Source of the DNA: Flavobacteriales bacterium | GTDB taxonomy: Bacteria; Bacteroidota; Bacteroidia; Flavobacteriales; UBA1820 | Assembly (NCBI GenBank): GCA_017620815.1 | Contig: JAGAUI010000003.1 | Coordinates: 1-34,500 of the forward strand | DNA length: 34,500 nt | Direction of reading: 5' to 3' | Shown: piece after piece, positions 17,080 to 25,357 of the stretch | Layout: each line of letters begins with the position of its first letter | Position numbering within the stretch: position 1 is the stretch's first letter | Position numbers and translations under genes: made by a program | The notes under the pieces: model-generated | The model's input: the letters and a program-made list of their open reading frames with translations, nothing else | Told to the model about the DNA's origin: nothing | The model's database searches: none

Positions 17080-17087
17080 TACATTTG
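17080..17087 (+). promoter_or_regulatory. Bacteroidota -7 box (TACATTTG) of bcp
   Basis: Exact TAnnTTTG match, 42 bases before the ATG at 17130. The -33 region is occupied by the terminator hairpin of the preceding gene. Confidence 0.6.
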
Positions 17088-17129
17088 CAAAGTAAAACAG
17101 ATATTAACACATTAAACAGGACAGAAATT

Positions 17130-17576
17130 ATGCTTAAAATAGGAGACAAAGCACCTGTATTTGCAGGTATGACAGGAGAAGGAAAACAGTGGAGACTAGA
17201 AGATGCACTAGGAAAGAAAGTAGTGCTATATTTCTACCCAAAAGACAATACTTCGGGATGTACAGCCGAGGCTTGTAATTTACGCGACAACTATGAACGT
17301 TTTATATCTCTAGGATATGAAATAGTAGGCGTGAGCAAAGACAGTATCTCTTCACACAAACGTTTTGCAGAAAAATTCTCCCTCCCCTTCCCGCTTATTT
17401 CAGATACCGACCTTTCTATAATGCAGGCATATGACGCATGGGGAGAAAAAGTATTCTGTGGTAAAAAATGTATGGGAACCATACGCAAGACTTATGTAAT
17501 AGATGAAAATGGAGTGATAGAGGACATCATAGAAAAAGTTGACACCAAAGCACACACAGACCAGATATTAAAGTAA
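17130..17576 (+). CDS. bcp: Thioredoxin-dependent thiol peroxidase, Bcp/PrxQ type
   Basis: A 148-residue cytosolic peroxiredoxin that reduces hydrogen peroxide and organic hydroperoxides using thioredoxin. The active-site segment YFYPKDNTSGCTAEACNLRD has the peroxidatic Cys44 and a resolving Cys49 four residues later, the pattern of atypical two-Cys BCP enzymes. Length and C-terminus are normal. The frame is open from 17043, but that part contains the previous terminator and the promoter box, so the start is the ATG at 17130. It stands alone, with a symmetric terminator 41 bases after the stop. Confidence 0.94.
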   Translation: MLKIGDKAPVFAGMTGEGKQWRLEDALGKKVVLYFYPKDNTSGCTAEACNLRDNYERFISLGYEIVGVSKDSISSHKRFAEKFSLPFPLISDTDLSIMQAYDAWGEKVFCGKKCMGTIRKTYVIDENGVIEDIIEKVDTKAHTDQILK

Positions 17577-17616
17577 CTCTTCATATAATGTAATTGTTGT
17601 TGTAATTTAGTCGCTA

Positions 17617-17669
17617 TGACGGCACAAAAAATGCGGCACCCTGCGGGTGCCGCATTTTTTGTGCGTCAA
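17617..17669. terminator. Bidirectional terminator between bcp and the sigma-factor cluster
   Basis: Perfect 20-bp stem (17622-17641 and 17645-17664) with loop TGC. The core GCGGCACCC/GGGTGCCGC is flanked by A6T/AT6 tracts and GCAC/GTGC, then TGAC/GTCA across a one-base bulge. The right outer arm includes the stop codon of the leftward gene. Confidence 0.9.
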
Positions 17670-18061
17670 TCGTCGAGGCAATAGTCTTCTGTACACAGCA
17701 GTCCCTTACATATCACATATAGCACCACCAGCAGAGCCATCACACATAGAGTAGAAGTAAACGAGGGCAATGCAAAACTTCCCAGCGTGAGGAAAAAATC
17801 ACCAATTTCTCCCATAAACTCTACCGATGCCTCTAGCCCCATAGCAAGTCCCACTACCACCACACCCAGCATAGTAGATAGAGCTATCACCCACAGCGAT
17901 ATATCTCTACGGGGAAGCATATGCATCACTTGCCTTGTAAATTCATCACCGGTATTCTCATTACGAGCATCGGCACTATCTTTTATCTGGGAGAACAATC
18001 CTATGAGTTCTTTATCCAGCACATCTACAGTTTCTATATGTTTCTCCTTATCCATTTTCAT
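17666..18061 (-). CDS. Small two-helix membrane protein downstream of a sigma factor; possible anti-sigma factor
   Basis: A 131-residue protein with a charged N-terminal cytoplasmic part of about 50 residues (containing FTRQVMHMLPRRD) and two membrane helices at about 57-77 and 97-120. It begins 6 bases after the sigma-factor stop codon, so it is co-transcribed. Small one- or two-helix proteins in this position in Bacteroidota are often putative anti-sigma factors; nothing in the sequence proves this, and no zinc-binding anti-sigma motif is visible. Two ATGs (MKM) open the frame; the first is used. Confidence 0.7.
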   Translation of the reverse strand: MKMDKEKHIETVDVLDKELIGLFSQIKDSADARNENTGDEFTRQVMHMLPRRDISLWVIALSTMLGVVVVGLAMGLEASVEFMGEIGDFFLTLGSFALPSFTSTLCVMALLVVLYVICKGLLCTEDYCLDD

Positions 18062-18067
18062 CCTTTA

Positions 18068-18595
18068 TTATTTTTTAAGTATGATAGAAAGATGTTCTTT
18101 ACCACGATGTATAAGGGATTTTACCGTTCCCTGCGGTAGGGACATCACCTGTGATATTTCCTTGTAACTATACCCTTCCATATAACACAGCACTATAGCT
18201 GTACGTTCTTCATATCTCAAGCACATAAGAGCCTTCTGAATATCCATAGACAAGTCACTATAAGTCATCTCTTGGGTCATGTGAGGAGAAATTTCATCTA
18301 GGCTGCTATGTTTATAACAAGACATACGTGTTGTATAGTCATAAAACACACGATAAGCTATAGCATACAGCCAAGTCTTAAAACTAGAGTTCATCCTATA
18401 AGTCCCTATATATGTCCAAGCCCTTATAAATGTGTCTTGTGCTATATCATCTACCATATAAGTATCACCACCAGACAGCCCTATGAGCATACGCCGTAAT
18501 GCTCCCTGGTACTTACGCACCAAAGAGTCAAATGCACGACGGCTACCCAGTAGTTTTACCTGTGATATAAGCAGTATGTCTTCGCTTTGGCTCAC
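18068..18595 (-). CDS. RNA polymerase sigma factor, sigma-70 family, ECF subgroup
   Basis: A 175-residue ECF-type sigma factor. Region 2 is visible at about residues 20-90 (AFDSLVRKYQGALRRM, DDIAQDTFIRAWTYIGTY, FKTWLYAIAYRVFYDY) and region 4 at about 118-172, with the helix-turn-helix YSYKEISQVMSLPQGTVKSLIHRGKEHL. Such factors direct polymerase to stress or envelope regulons, usually under control of a co-encoded membrane anti-sigma protein. The flanking genes on the same strand are both membrane proteins: one ends 37 bases upstream and one starts 6 bases downstream. No FecR/SusC-type system is adjacent. Confidence 0.92.
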   Translation of the reverse strand: MSQSEDILLISQVKLLGSRRAFDSLVRKYQGALRRMLIGLSGGDTYMVDDIAQDTFIRAWTYIGTYRMNSSFKTWLYAIAYRVFYDYTTRMSCYKHSSLDEISPHMTQEMTYSDLSMDIQKALMCLRYEERTAIVLCYMEGYSYKEISQVMSLPQGTVKSLIHRGKEHLSIILKK

Positions 18596-18632
18596 TTTAT
18601 GGCAGTATAATGACAGGATAGATTATAAATGG

Positions 18633-19442
18633 CTATTCACTTACTTCATCTTGAGAAGACACCGAACTAGGTGATTGTTCTTTTTCTACCTGTGAGAGAT
18701 AGTCTTGGTAGGCTTTAAGTTTTCTTTTTTTGTCTGCCATATATACATAATCCAGATAGAGAAATGCCACTCCTATAAACACCGGTATCAAACCCAACAT
18801 CCATGGAGAACTTAACCCTGTATCTGCCCAACATATCACAATCAATGCAACACCGGCAATGATGAACAACACCCCATAACGACGATATTTGGTATTAACC
18901 GCCAGATAATCTTTAATAGACACCCCAAATGGCGAACTAGGAGCATCTTCATATACTGCTTGGTTTATTTTGGCAGTTTTATTGTCTATTTCCAATAAAT
19001 CTTCTTCTGCCAAACCATCTGGTTTTTCTAGCCCCCCTCTTTCTAGTTGTGCCATACGGTATTCGTGAGAGCGACGTCGGCCACGTTCACGGGCAGAGAT
19101 AACCATATAGATAACCGCCAACGTACAGATAAATAGAGTTACCATTATTATAAGTTCTGGCTGTAAAATTTCTTCTTCTACCGTCTTGTAATAACGTGAT
19201 ACCTTGGCACGTTCCAGAACATAGAGGTCTTCTTTACTCATCTTGGAATAAACGATAGAGTCTTTGTAGGCCTGTATTTTTAGTTCCTCTATCTTTATTT
19301 CGGCCGCATAACGCATAGAGTCGCTACGTAATTGCATGACGTAACGCAAACTGTCATTGGGATTGAGTGATGTTGCATTTGATGCAAATGTCATCATAGG
19401 GATTAGCAAGGCGATTAACGCCATTATCATTCTGTTTTTCAT
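18633..19442 (-). CDS. Membrane protein upstream of the sigma factor (DUF6249-like), unknown function
   Basis: A 269-residue protein with a signal peptide at about residues 1-20 (ending MTFASNA), an extracytoplasmic charged helical segment at 25-90 (LRSDSMRYAAEIKIEELKIQAYKDS), one membrane helix at about 95-113, a cytoplasmic linker with arginine-rich start (ARERGRRRSHEYR), two more helices at about 190-232, and a charged Ser-rich tail. The arrangement resembles DUF6249 proteins next to Bacteroidota sigma factors; that name is from memory. It is first in a three-gene leftward cluster and might sense envelope state. Confidence 0.7.
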   Translation of the reverse strand: MKNRMIMALIALLIPMMTFASNATSLNPNDSLRYVMQLRSDSMRYAAEIKIEELKIQAYKDSIVYSKMSKEDLYVLERAKVSRYYKTVEEEILQPELIIMVTLFICTLAVIYMVISARERGRRRSHEYRMAQLERGGLEKPDGLAEEDLLEIDNKTAKINQAVYEDAPSSPFGVSIKDYLAVNTKYRRYGVLFIIAGVALIVICWADTGLSSPWMLGLIPVFIGVAFLYLDYVYMADKKRKLKAYQDYLSQVEKEQSPSSVSSQDEVSE

Positions 19443-19583
19443 ACTATATGTGTTTTAATTATTATTTTCTATATGATTTACATACATTAGACTAGTAAAA
19501 AGGGTAAAAAGTTGCACAGGAGGCATTAAATAATAGTTATATTTTTTTAACCTTTTTCTACTGGAACATCTATGTTCATCATT

Positions 19584-19591
19584 CAAAGTTA
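19584..19591 (-). promoter_or_regulatory. Candidate -7 box (TAACTTTG) of the sigma-factor cluster
   Basis: Reads CAAAGTTA on the + strand, an exact TAnnTTTG match on the minus strand. It is about 141 bases before the ATG at 19442, so use would imply an unusually long leader. An ECF-dependent promoter nearer the gene is possible. Confidence 0.35.
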
Positions 19592-19626
19592 CGATAAAAA
19601 AACTCTTTACTCCCAAATAAAATCAC

Positions 19627-19634
19627 TACATTTG
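19627..19634 (+). promoter_or_regulatory. Bacteroidota -7 box (TACATTTG) of recF, only 7 bases from the ATG
   Basis: Exact TAnnTTTG match. Because transcription normally starts about four to seven bases after this box, the recF mRNA would be leaderless or nearly so. Confidence 0.6.
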
Positions 19635-19641
19635 TATCGTT

Positions 19642-20721
19642 ATGTATCTTAAAAAACTACATCTGGTAAACTTCAAGAATTTTGAAGCGTGGGAGGGGGA
19701 ATTTTCTCCTTCTATAAACTCATTTACAGGAGAAAATGGCGTAGGCAAGACCAATATCCTAGACGCCATATACTACCTATGTTTCACCAAGAGTTATTTC
19801 TCCAGTACAGACGTTCAGAACATACGCCACGACGAGAGTTTTATGATGCTATCGGGGACGTTTGAAGGGGAGGATTCATTGCGTAGTGATGTCCTTATGA
19901 GCCTTAACCGAGGCAGTCGTAAGATAGTCAAAAAAAACGGCAAGGTTCTAGACAGGATGAGCGACTACATAGGCACATTCCCGTTGGTTATAGTCTCCCC
20001 CGCCGACCACGACCTTATAGCCGAGGGTAGTTCATTGCGTCGCAAGTTTGTAGATGGAGTCATATCCCAGACATCGGCCGAATACCTTGAAGCCGTGCTG
20101 TCCCACTCACGTCTGGTAGAGATGCGTAATGCACTGCTTAAAACACAGGGGGTAACACCTATGCAACTAGACGTTTACGACATGCAGATGATAAACTATG
20201 GACGTAAGATATACAACGGTCGTAAGTCCTTTCTAGAAAAATTCATCCCTATCTTCCAGTCTATATACAGCCAGATAAGTGGCGGCAACGAGAAAGCCGA
20301 TATCACATATAACAGCATATTCTCTTCTGCTTGTGTAGAAGATGAATTGCGAGCCTCCCGTACCAAAGACCTCTATCTGGGATTTACATCTGCTGGGGTT
20401 CATAAGGATGACTTGAGTTTTACTCTAGGTGGTTATCCCATCAAACGCTATGGTTCACAGGGACAGCAGAAAACTTTCCTGACTGCTCTTAAACTATCAC
20501 AATTCCATTTTATGAAGGAAATATCGGGAGGAGTAAAACCTATACTGCTGCTAGATGATATATTTGATAAACTAGACTCATCTCGAGTAGAATACATCAT
20601 AGAACTGGTACATAAAGACACGTTTGGTCAGGTATTCATCACAGACACCCAAGCCGAACGCATAGAACAAGTTACTGCACACTCTCCCCTAGAACACCGC
20701 AAATTCCACATCTCTAGATGA
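19642..20721 (+). CDS. recF: DNA replication and repair protein RecF
   Basis: A 359-residue SMC-like ATPase that helps load RecA at single-strand gaps with RecO and RecR. It has the Walker A motif GENGVGKTN at residues 30-38, the ABC-type signature GSQGQQKT in the C-terminal third, and Walker B LLLDDIFDKLD. The N-terminus MYLKKLHLVNFKNF is the standard RecF start, which fixes the start codon at 19642 although the promoter box is just 7 bases upstream. Its stop overlaps the next start (ATGA). It is not next to dnaA or dnaN here. Confidence 0.96.
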   Translation: MYLKKLHLVNFKNFEAWEGEFSPSINSFTGENGVGKTNILDAIYYLCFTKSYFSSTDVQNIRHDESFMMLSGTFEGEDSLRSDVLMSLNRGSRKIVKKNGKVLDRMSDYIGTFPLVIVSPADHDLIAEGSSLRRKFVDGVISQTSAEYLEAVLSHSRLVEMRNALLKTQGVTPMQLDVYDMQMINYGRKIYNGRKSFLEKFIPIFQSIYSQISGGNEKADITYNSIFSSACVEDELRASRTKDLYLGFTSAGVHKDDLSFTLGGYPIKRYGSQGQQKTFLTALKLSQFHFMKEISGGVKPILLLDDIFDKLDSSRVEYIIELVHKDTFGQVFITDTQAERIEQVTAHSPLEHRKFHISR

Positions 20722-21008
20722 AAAACACCGACCCTATAAACATAAGCGAGGCTCTAGAAAAATTATACGACCAAAACCCTGCCATAGGCACACGCATGAT
20801 AACCTATGAGATAACAGCATGGTGGTATAAAACTTATCCTCAGTACAGAAGATATACATCTTCCATAAAATATGACGGGACACACCTGTTCATCGCTCTT
20901 AAATCAGACGCTCTTAAACACACCCTATCTATGTCCCGTGCCGAAATAATAAAAACCATCAACTCTTTTCTAGGTAGTGAGCAGGTGCGTTTTCTGTACT
21001 TTTTGTAG
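20718..21008 (+). CDS. dciA: DciA family protein (DUF721)
   Basis: A 96-residue protein of the DciA/DUF721 family. Seen are a short N-terminal helix (ISEALEKLYDQNP) and a K-homology-like core ending with ALKSDALKHTLSMSRAEIIKTINSFLGSEQVRFLYF, which is the typical family ending. DciA proteins load or activate the replicative helicase DnaB in bacteria lacking DnaC or DnaI; this role is inferred from the family. It overlaps recF by four bases and is translationally coupled to it. A gap of 144 bases to parA follows, in which I see no terminator. Confidence 0.82.
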   Translation: MKNTDPINISEALEKLYDQNPAIGTRMITYEITAWWYKTYPQYRRYTSSIKYDGTHLFIALKSDALKHTLSMSRAEIIKTINSFLGSEQVRFLYFL

Positions 21009-21152
21009 GAGAGAGAAAACGGCTTTTATGTTAAAATACTCTTAATTGTTGATAAAGTTTTACCCTATCATATTCCCATCTCATTATAAATAAGTAATTT
21101 TACCCCGTAGAAATCATATAGACACATTTTAATCTATTCAAAGGAATAATAA

Positions 21153-21932
21153 ATGGGGAAAATCATTGCCATATCCAACCAAAAAGGCGGCGTAGGTAAA
21201 ACCACCACAGCCGTTAATCTAGCTGCGGCACTAGGAGTTCTAGAAAAACGCGTTCTACTCATAGATATGGACGCACAAGCCAATGCCTCATCTGGTCTGG
21301 GTATAGACGAGAACACTATAGAAGGTAGCAGTTATGAGATGATAGAACACCTCGCTCCTGCATCTAGCCTTATATTGAAATCATCGGCTCCGGGAGTGGA
21401 TATTATACCTTCACACATAAACATAGTAGCCGCCGAAGAAGAACTATCAGACAAGGAAGGCCGCGAATACATGTTACGCGATGCACTGGTAGAGATACGC
21501 GACCGCTATGACTATATCATCATAGACTGTTCACCATCGCTGGGACTTATAACCATAAATGCCCTTACAGCAGCCGATAGCGTTATCATACCCATACAGT
21601 GTGAATACTACGCTCTGGAAGGTCTAGGTAAACTTTTAAGCACCATACGCAGCATACAGAACAGCTATAATTCTTCTCTATCATATGAAGGCATGCTGCT
21701 TACCATGTATGACCCTCGTTTGCGACTATCCAACCAAGTGGTAGATGAGGTGCGTACACACTTTAAGAGCATAGTATTCAAGACAATGATACAACGCAAC
21801 GTCAAACTAGGCGAAGCTCCTTCCCACGGGCAGAGCATCATAGACTATGACGCTACATGCCGCGGAGCCGAAAACTATTTGGCACTGGGAATGGAAATAA
21901 TTACCAAGAACGAAAACATAACCACAGCATAG
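21153..21932 (+). CDS. parA: Chromosome-partitioning ATPase ParA/Soj
   Basis: A 259-residue cytosolic ATPase that dimerises with ATP, binds DNA nonspecifically and moves ParB-parS complexes. The deviant Walker A KGGVGKTT is at residues 11-18, switch I is near LLIDMDAQANASSGLG and Walker B near YIIIDCSPSLG. The length matches chromosomal Soj-type proteins without an N-terminal DNA-binding domain. An AAAGGAATA sequence lies about ten bases before the ATG and may be one of the few Shine-Dalgarno-like sites in the window. No TAnnTTTG box was seen in the 144-base gap upstream. About 22 of 30 isoleucines are ATA by hand count. Confidence 0.95.
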   Translation: MGKIIAISNQKGGVGKTTTAVNLAAALGVLEKRVLLIDMDAQANASSGLGIDENTIEGSSYEMIEHLAPASSLILKSSAPGVDIIPSHINIVAAEEELSDKEGREYMLRDALVEIRDRYDYIIIDCSPSLGLITINALTAADSVIIPIQCEYYALEGLGKLLSTIRSIQNSYNSSLSYEGMLLTMYDPRLRLSNQVVDEVRTHFKSIVFKTMIQRNVKLGEAPSHGQSIIDYDATCRGAENYLALGMEIITKNENITTA

Positions 21933-21937
21933 CAGAT

Positions 21938-22837
21938 ATGAGTAAAAAAGTATTGGGACGTGGCCTTTCGGCACTACTTACAGATAGTGGCAAGGAAATA
22001 AATTCGGCTCGTGATGAGGGAGCAGGAAAGATATTGGGACGCACAGCAGAACTAGACATCACCACCATCTCTACCAACCCTTTTCAGCCTCGTACACAGT
22101 TCAGCGATGAATATCTGGAAGAACTAGCTACATCTATACGTCAGTTTGGAGTGATACAGCCCATCACTGTACGCAAGGCGGGATTTAACTCTTTCCAGCT
22201 CATATCGGGAGAGCGTCGTTTCCGTGCTGCAAAATTGGCAGGGCTTACTCACATACCTGCATATGTGCGTCTGGCAGATGACCAACAGATGTTGGAAATG
22301 GCACTTATAGAAAACATCCAACGCCGTGACCTTGACCCTATAGAAGTAGCCACATCTTTCCGCCAGCTCATTGACCAGTGTAACCTCACACAAGAGGAAA
22401 TGAGTATGCGTGTAGGTAAAAAACGTAGCACGATAGCCAACTATCTACGTCTGCTTAAACTAGAACCTGTAGTTCAAGCAGGTATGCGTGATGGTATTCT
22501 CACCATGGGACACGGACGTGCTCTTATAAATGTAGAAGACCCCAAAGTTCAGTTGCGTATCTATCAAATGATAGTAAGCGGAAATCTTTCTGTACGCCAG
22601 ACAGAAAAACTAGTCAAGGATTATCAGGAAGGGAATTTTGACGGGAAGAAATCATCGGCTACCATACGCGTTACCCTCCCACCAGAGATAATGCGAGCCA
22701 CCGAAGACCTTAAAAAATACATAGGCAGCAAGGTAGATGTGCGTATCAACGACAAGGGACGTGGTAGTATAGTGATACCATTTAAAACCCAAGAAGAATT
22801 TTTACGCATAAAAGAGCTATTGAGTAAAACAGAATAA
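21938..22837 (+). CDS. parB: Chromosome-partitioning protein ParB (CTPase)
   Basis: A 299-residue parS-binding CTP-dependent clamp. It begins with the usual VLGRGLSALL motif, followed by NPFQPR (box I), GERRFRAA (box II) and ENIQRRDL (box III) of the N-terminal CTPase domain, a helix-turn-helix region (LTQEEMSMRVGKKRSTIANYLRLL), and a C-terminal dimerisation domain. The start at ATG 21938, five bases after parA, is preferred; the longer open frame overlaps parA. I found no convincing parS palindrome in this window. Confidence 0.96.
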   Translation: MSKKVLGRGLSALLTDSGKEINSARDEGAGKILGRTAELDITTISTNPFQPRTQFSDEYLEELATSIRQFGVIQPITVRKAGFNSFQLISGERRFRAAKLAGLTHIPAYVRLADDQQMLEMALIENIQRRDLDPIEVATSFRQLIDQCNLTQEEMSMRVGKKRSTIANYLRLLKLEPVVQAGMRDGILTMGHGRALINVEDPKVQLRIYQMIVSGNLSVRQTEKLVKDYQEGNFDGKKSSATIRVTLPPEIMRATEDLKKYIGSKVDVRINDKGRGSIVIPFKTQEEFLRIKELLSKTE

Positions 22838-22839
22838 AG

Positions 22840-23757
22840 TTGAAAAAGATATTACTACATATTTTTTCCTGTATGTGCCTCATGGGGATAAGCACACAGC
22901 TATCCTATGGACAAGAGACACCACAGGAAGAAAAAACAGAACACTCTATCTCTCATGAGAAAGAGTTAGAAAAACGTGCCAAAGAAATCCAACTCCAAAA
23001 GAAAAAAGAGGAAAAACGCAAACGTGCAGAACTCAAACGTCAAGACATAGCTGCTCGTCGTGCTGCCCTTATAGCACAGGAGGATTCTCTAGGCATGTTA
23101 AAAGCAGAGGATATAGACACATTGGGACAGACGGCTGTGGCACCAGAAAATAAACCTTCTTACCTAGACGCTACAGATACTCTTCTCATGCCAGACATGG
23201 AGTATTTTGCCATAGATGACTCCACGATGCTCGCCGAAGGCAGAATACTGAAAGCTCCACCCGCCAAAAAAGAAAAAAATCCAGCTCACGCAGCATTTTT
23301 GTCGGCACTACTGCCCGGTGCAGGACAGATATATGGTCGCACACAATGGTGGATGGCTCCCGTATTCTGGGGAGGAATGGCAGGAACCATATGTGCTGTA
23401 TCGTGGTATAACACATACTACAACGATTTCCGAAGCGAATACAAATACCGCATAGCCACAGGAGAGATGAAAGATTACACCTATTTCTCCAACGAAGCTC
23501 TCGTGGACCGTATGCAGCAGGCAGAAAAACAACGAGACCTATGGATATTGGGTACTGTGGGAGTGTATCTTCTCAATGTCCTTCACGCAAATGTCGCTGT
23601 TCAACTTTCTGAATTTAAAACCCAACGTCTGCATCGTGAGGCAATAGAGAGAGAAGAGATAATGAAAACACTTACCTTCTCTCCTGTTATGATGTCTCCT
23701 GCTCCCGGTCTCAATCAAAATCCTACTCCGGGGATAGGACTTACATTGAGCTTTTAA
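22840..23757 (+). CDS. DUF5683 domain protein with signal peptide
   Basis: A 305-residue protein starting at a TTG codon two bases after the parB stop. The TTG start is supported because it opens a signal peptide (KKILLHIFSCMCLMGISTQLSYG). A Lys/Arg/Glu-rich helical stretch at about 35-75 follows, then a linker, then the DUF5683 core from about 150: HAAFLSALLPGAGQIYGRTQWWMAPVFWGG, with two membrane-like segments. Its place after parA-parB is conserved in Bacteroidota, but its function is unknown. It probably shares the parAB transcript. Confidence 0.85.
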   Translation: MKKILLHIFSCMCLMGISTQLSYGQETPQEEKTEHSISHEKELEKRAKEIQLQKKKEEKRKRAELKRQDIAARRAALIAQEDSLGMLKAEDIDTLGQTAVAPENKPSYLDATDTLLMPDMEYFAIDDSTMLAEGRILKAPPAKKEKNPAHAAFLSALLPGAGQIYGRTQWWMAPVFWGGMAGTICAVSWYNTYYNDFRSEYKYRIATGEMKDYTYFSNEALVDRMQQAEKQRDLWILGTVGVYLLNVLHANVAVQLSEFKTQRLHREAIEREEIMKTLTFSPVMMSPAPGLNQNPTPGIGLTLSF

Positions 23758-23802
23758 TTTCAATCATTACTTTTTTAATCAAAAAACATCACATTAGACA
23801 CA

Positions 23803-25344
23803 ATGAGCAATATCATTATACTATTTATCACAATGCAAGTACTACACGCAATATGTACTTGGAAACTATATCGTCTAGCTGGATATAAAGCATGGGCTGC
23901 TGCTGTTCCATTTTACAGCGTGTGGATACTTCTTAAAATCATAAACCGTCCTTGGTGGTGGATTATACTGCTCTACACACCCATAGCTGGTTGTGTGATG
24001 GCTCTTGTCATATGGACAGATACCACTCGTGCCTTTGGATACAGAAGTCCTATATGGGTAATACTCTCCATTGTAACGCTGGGACTATCATTGGGATACA
24101 TAAGTTATATGGGGAAACCTGTCTATGACAAGGAGTACAAATCTCACCGTCAGAAACTGGATTCCAGTGTGATAGGAGCTCTTACATTTGCTGTGGTGGC
24201 TGCCTCCATCATCAAAGCCTTTACATACGAAGCCTTTACCATACCTACCTCATCTATGGAAGGCACTATGCTGGTAGGGGATTTTCTATTTGTAAACAAG
24301 ATGAAATACGGCACACGAATACCTATGACAGTTATTTCGGCACCACTGGTACATGATTCACTTCCCATCATGGGAATGCGTTCATATGTCAAGGGATTTT
24401 CATTGCCATACATGCGTACTCCAGCACTCAACAAAGTAAAACGCGGAGACATAGTAGTATTTAACTACCCTGCCGATAACCCTCTAGAAAAACCCTTAGA
24501 TAAACGTGCCAACTACGTCAAACGCTGCATAGCTATCCCCGGTGATACCATCTACATAAAAAATGGTCGAGTTACCATCAATGGTGAAAAACAATCTTGG
24601 GATGAACGTGCCCGTCCTCAATGGGCTCATATGATAAAGTATAACAAGAGTATCTCACGCGAACTGGCAGATATGGGGATAGAGTTTGCCTTTACTCCTC
24701 GTTATGACTCATCTACAGGAGAAGAGATATCATATGTCTATACTTCTGAACATATGATAGAAAAGATAAAAGCTCTATATCCCGGGGTATTCACACATCG
24801 TCTTATTATATCCACCAGTGAAAAATCTACGCTGGAAGGCATATTCCCAGAAGGTCGCGGATATAACGCAGACTTCTATGGCCCTCTATACATTCCCAAA
24901 AAAGGCGATGTTGTTACGCTTACTAGTGAAAACATCTCTCAATACCGCGATATCATTTCCATCTATGAAGGCAATACTCTCACAGAAAATGCCGATGGGA
25001 CATATACTATAAACGGAGAAAATACCTCTTCCTACACTATAAAACAAAACTACTATTTCATGATGGGAGATAACCGTCACAACTCACTAGATTCACGTTA
25101 CTGGGGTTATGTCCCCGAAGACCACATAGTAGGCACTCCTGCTATGATATGGATGAGTCTAGCTGCCGATGATGGTCATACTCCGTTTTTCAAACGAATA
25201 CGTTGGGAGAGGGTGATGTCATTCCCTTCGGGAGAAGGAGAGATGAAATCATACCTAGTACATGTACTCATAGGAGCTGCTGTACTATACGGAGCCAGCA
25301 CTCTATACTCCCGATACAAGAAAAAACGTGTAGCCAAAAAATAA
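23803..25344 (+). CDS. lepB: Signal peptidase I with N-terminal membrane domain
   Basis: A 513-residue inner-membrane serine protease that cleaves secretory signal peptides. Catalytic Ser151 is in PTSSMEGTM and the general base Lys240 is in NYVKRCIAIPGD; box E (MGDNRHNSLDSRYWG) starts near residue 421. About 180 residues separate Lys240 from box E, a large periplasmic insertion. The first 110 residues form three or four membrane helices (AGYKAWAAAVPFYSVW) resembling DUF5684, so this is a longer architecture than E. coli LepB. A C-terminal membrane segment at about 486-503 is followed by a basic tail (RYKKKRVAKK). The next gene begins 13 bases downstream. Confidence 0.93.
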   Translation: MSNIIILFITMQVLHAICTWKLYRLAGYKAWAAAVPFYSVWILLKIINRPWWWIILLYTPIAGCVMALVIWTDTTRAFGYRSPIWVILSIVTLGLSLGYISYMGKPVYDKEYKSHRQKLDSSVIGALTFAVVAASIIKAFTYEAFTIPTSSMEGTMLVGDFLFVNKMKYGTRIPMTVISAPLVHDSLPIMGMRSYVKGFSLPYMRTPALNKVKRGDIVVFNYPADNPLEKPLDKRANYVKRCIAIPGDTIYIKNGRVTINGEKQSWDERARPQWAHMIKYNKSISRELADMGIEFAFTPRYDSSTGEEISYVYTSEHMIEKIKALYPGVFTHRLIISTSEKSTLEGIFPEGRGYNADFYGPLYIPKKGDVVTLTSENISQYRDIISIYEGNTLTENADGTYTINGENTSSYTIKQNYYFMMGDNRHNSLDSRYWGYVPEDHIVGTPAMIWMSLAADDGHTPFFKRIRWERVMSFPSGEGEMKSYLVHVLIGAAVLYGASTLYSRYKKKRVAKK

Positions 25345-25357
25345 TAGCATAGAGGAC

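Noticed and set aside
21009-21152. Possible terminator or origin elements between dciA and parA
   Set aside because: A/T-rich, but no GC-rich hairpin, DnaA box or parS palindrome was found.
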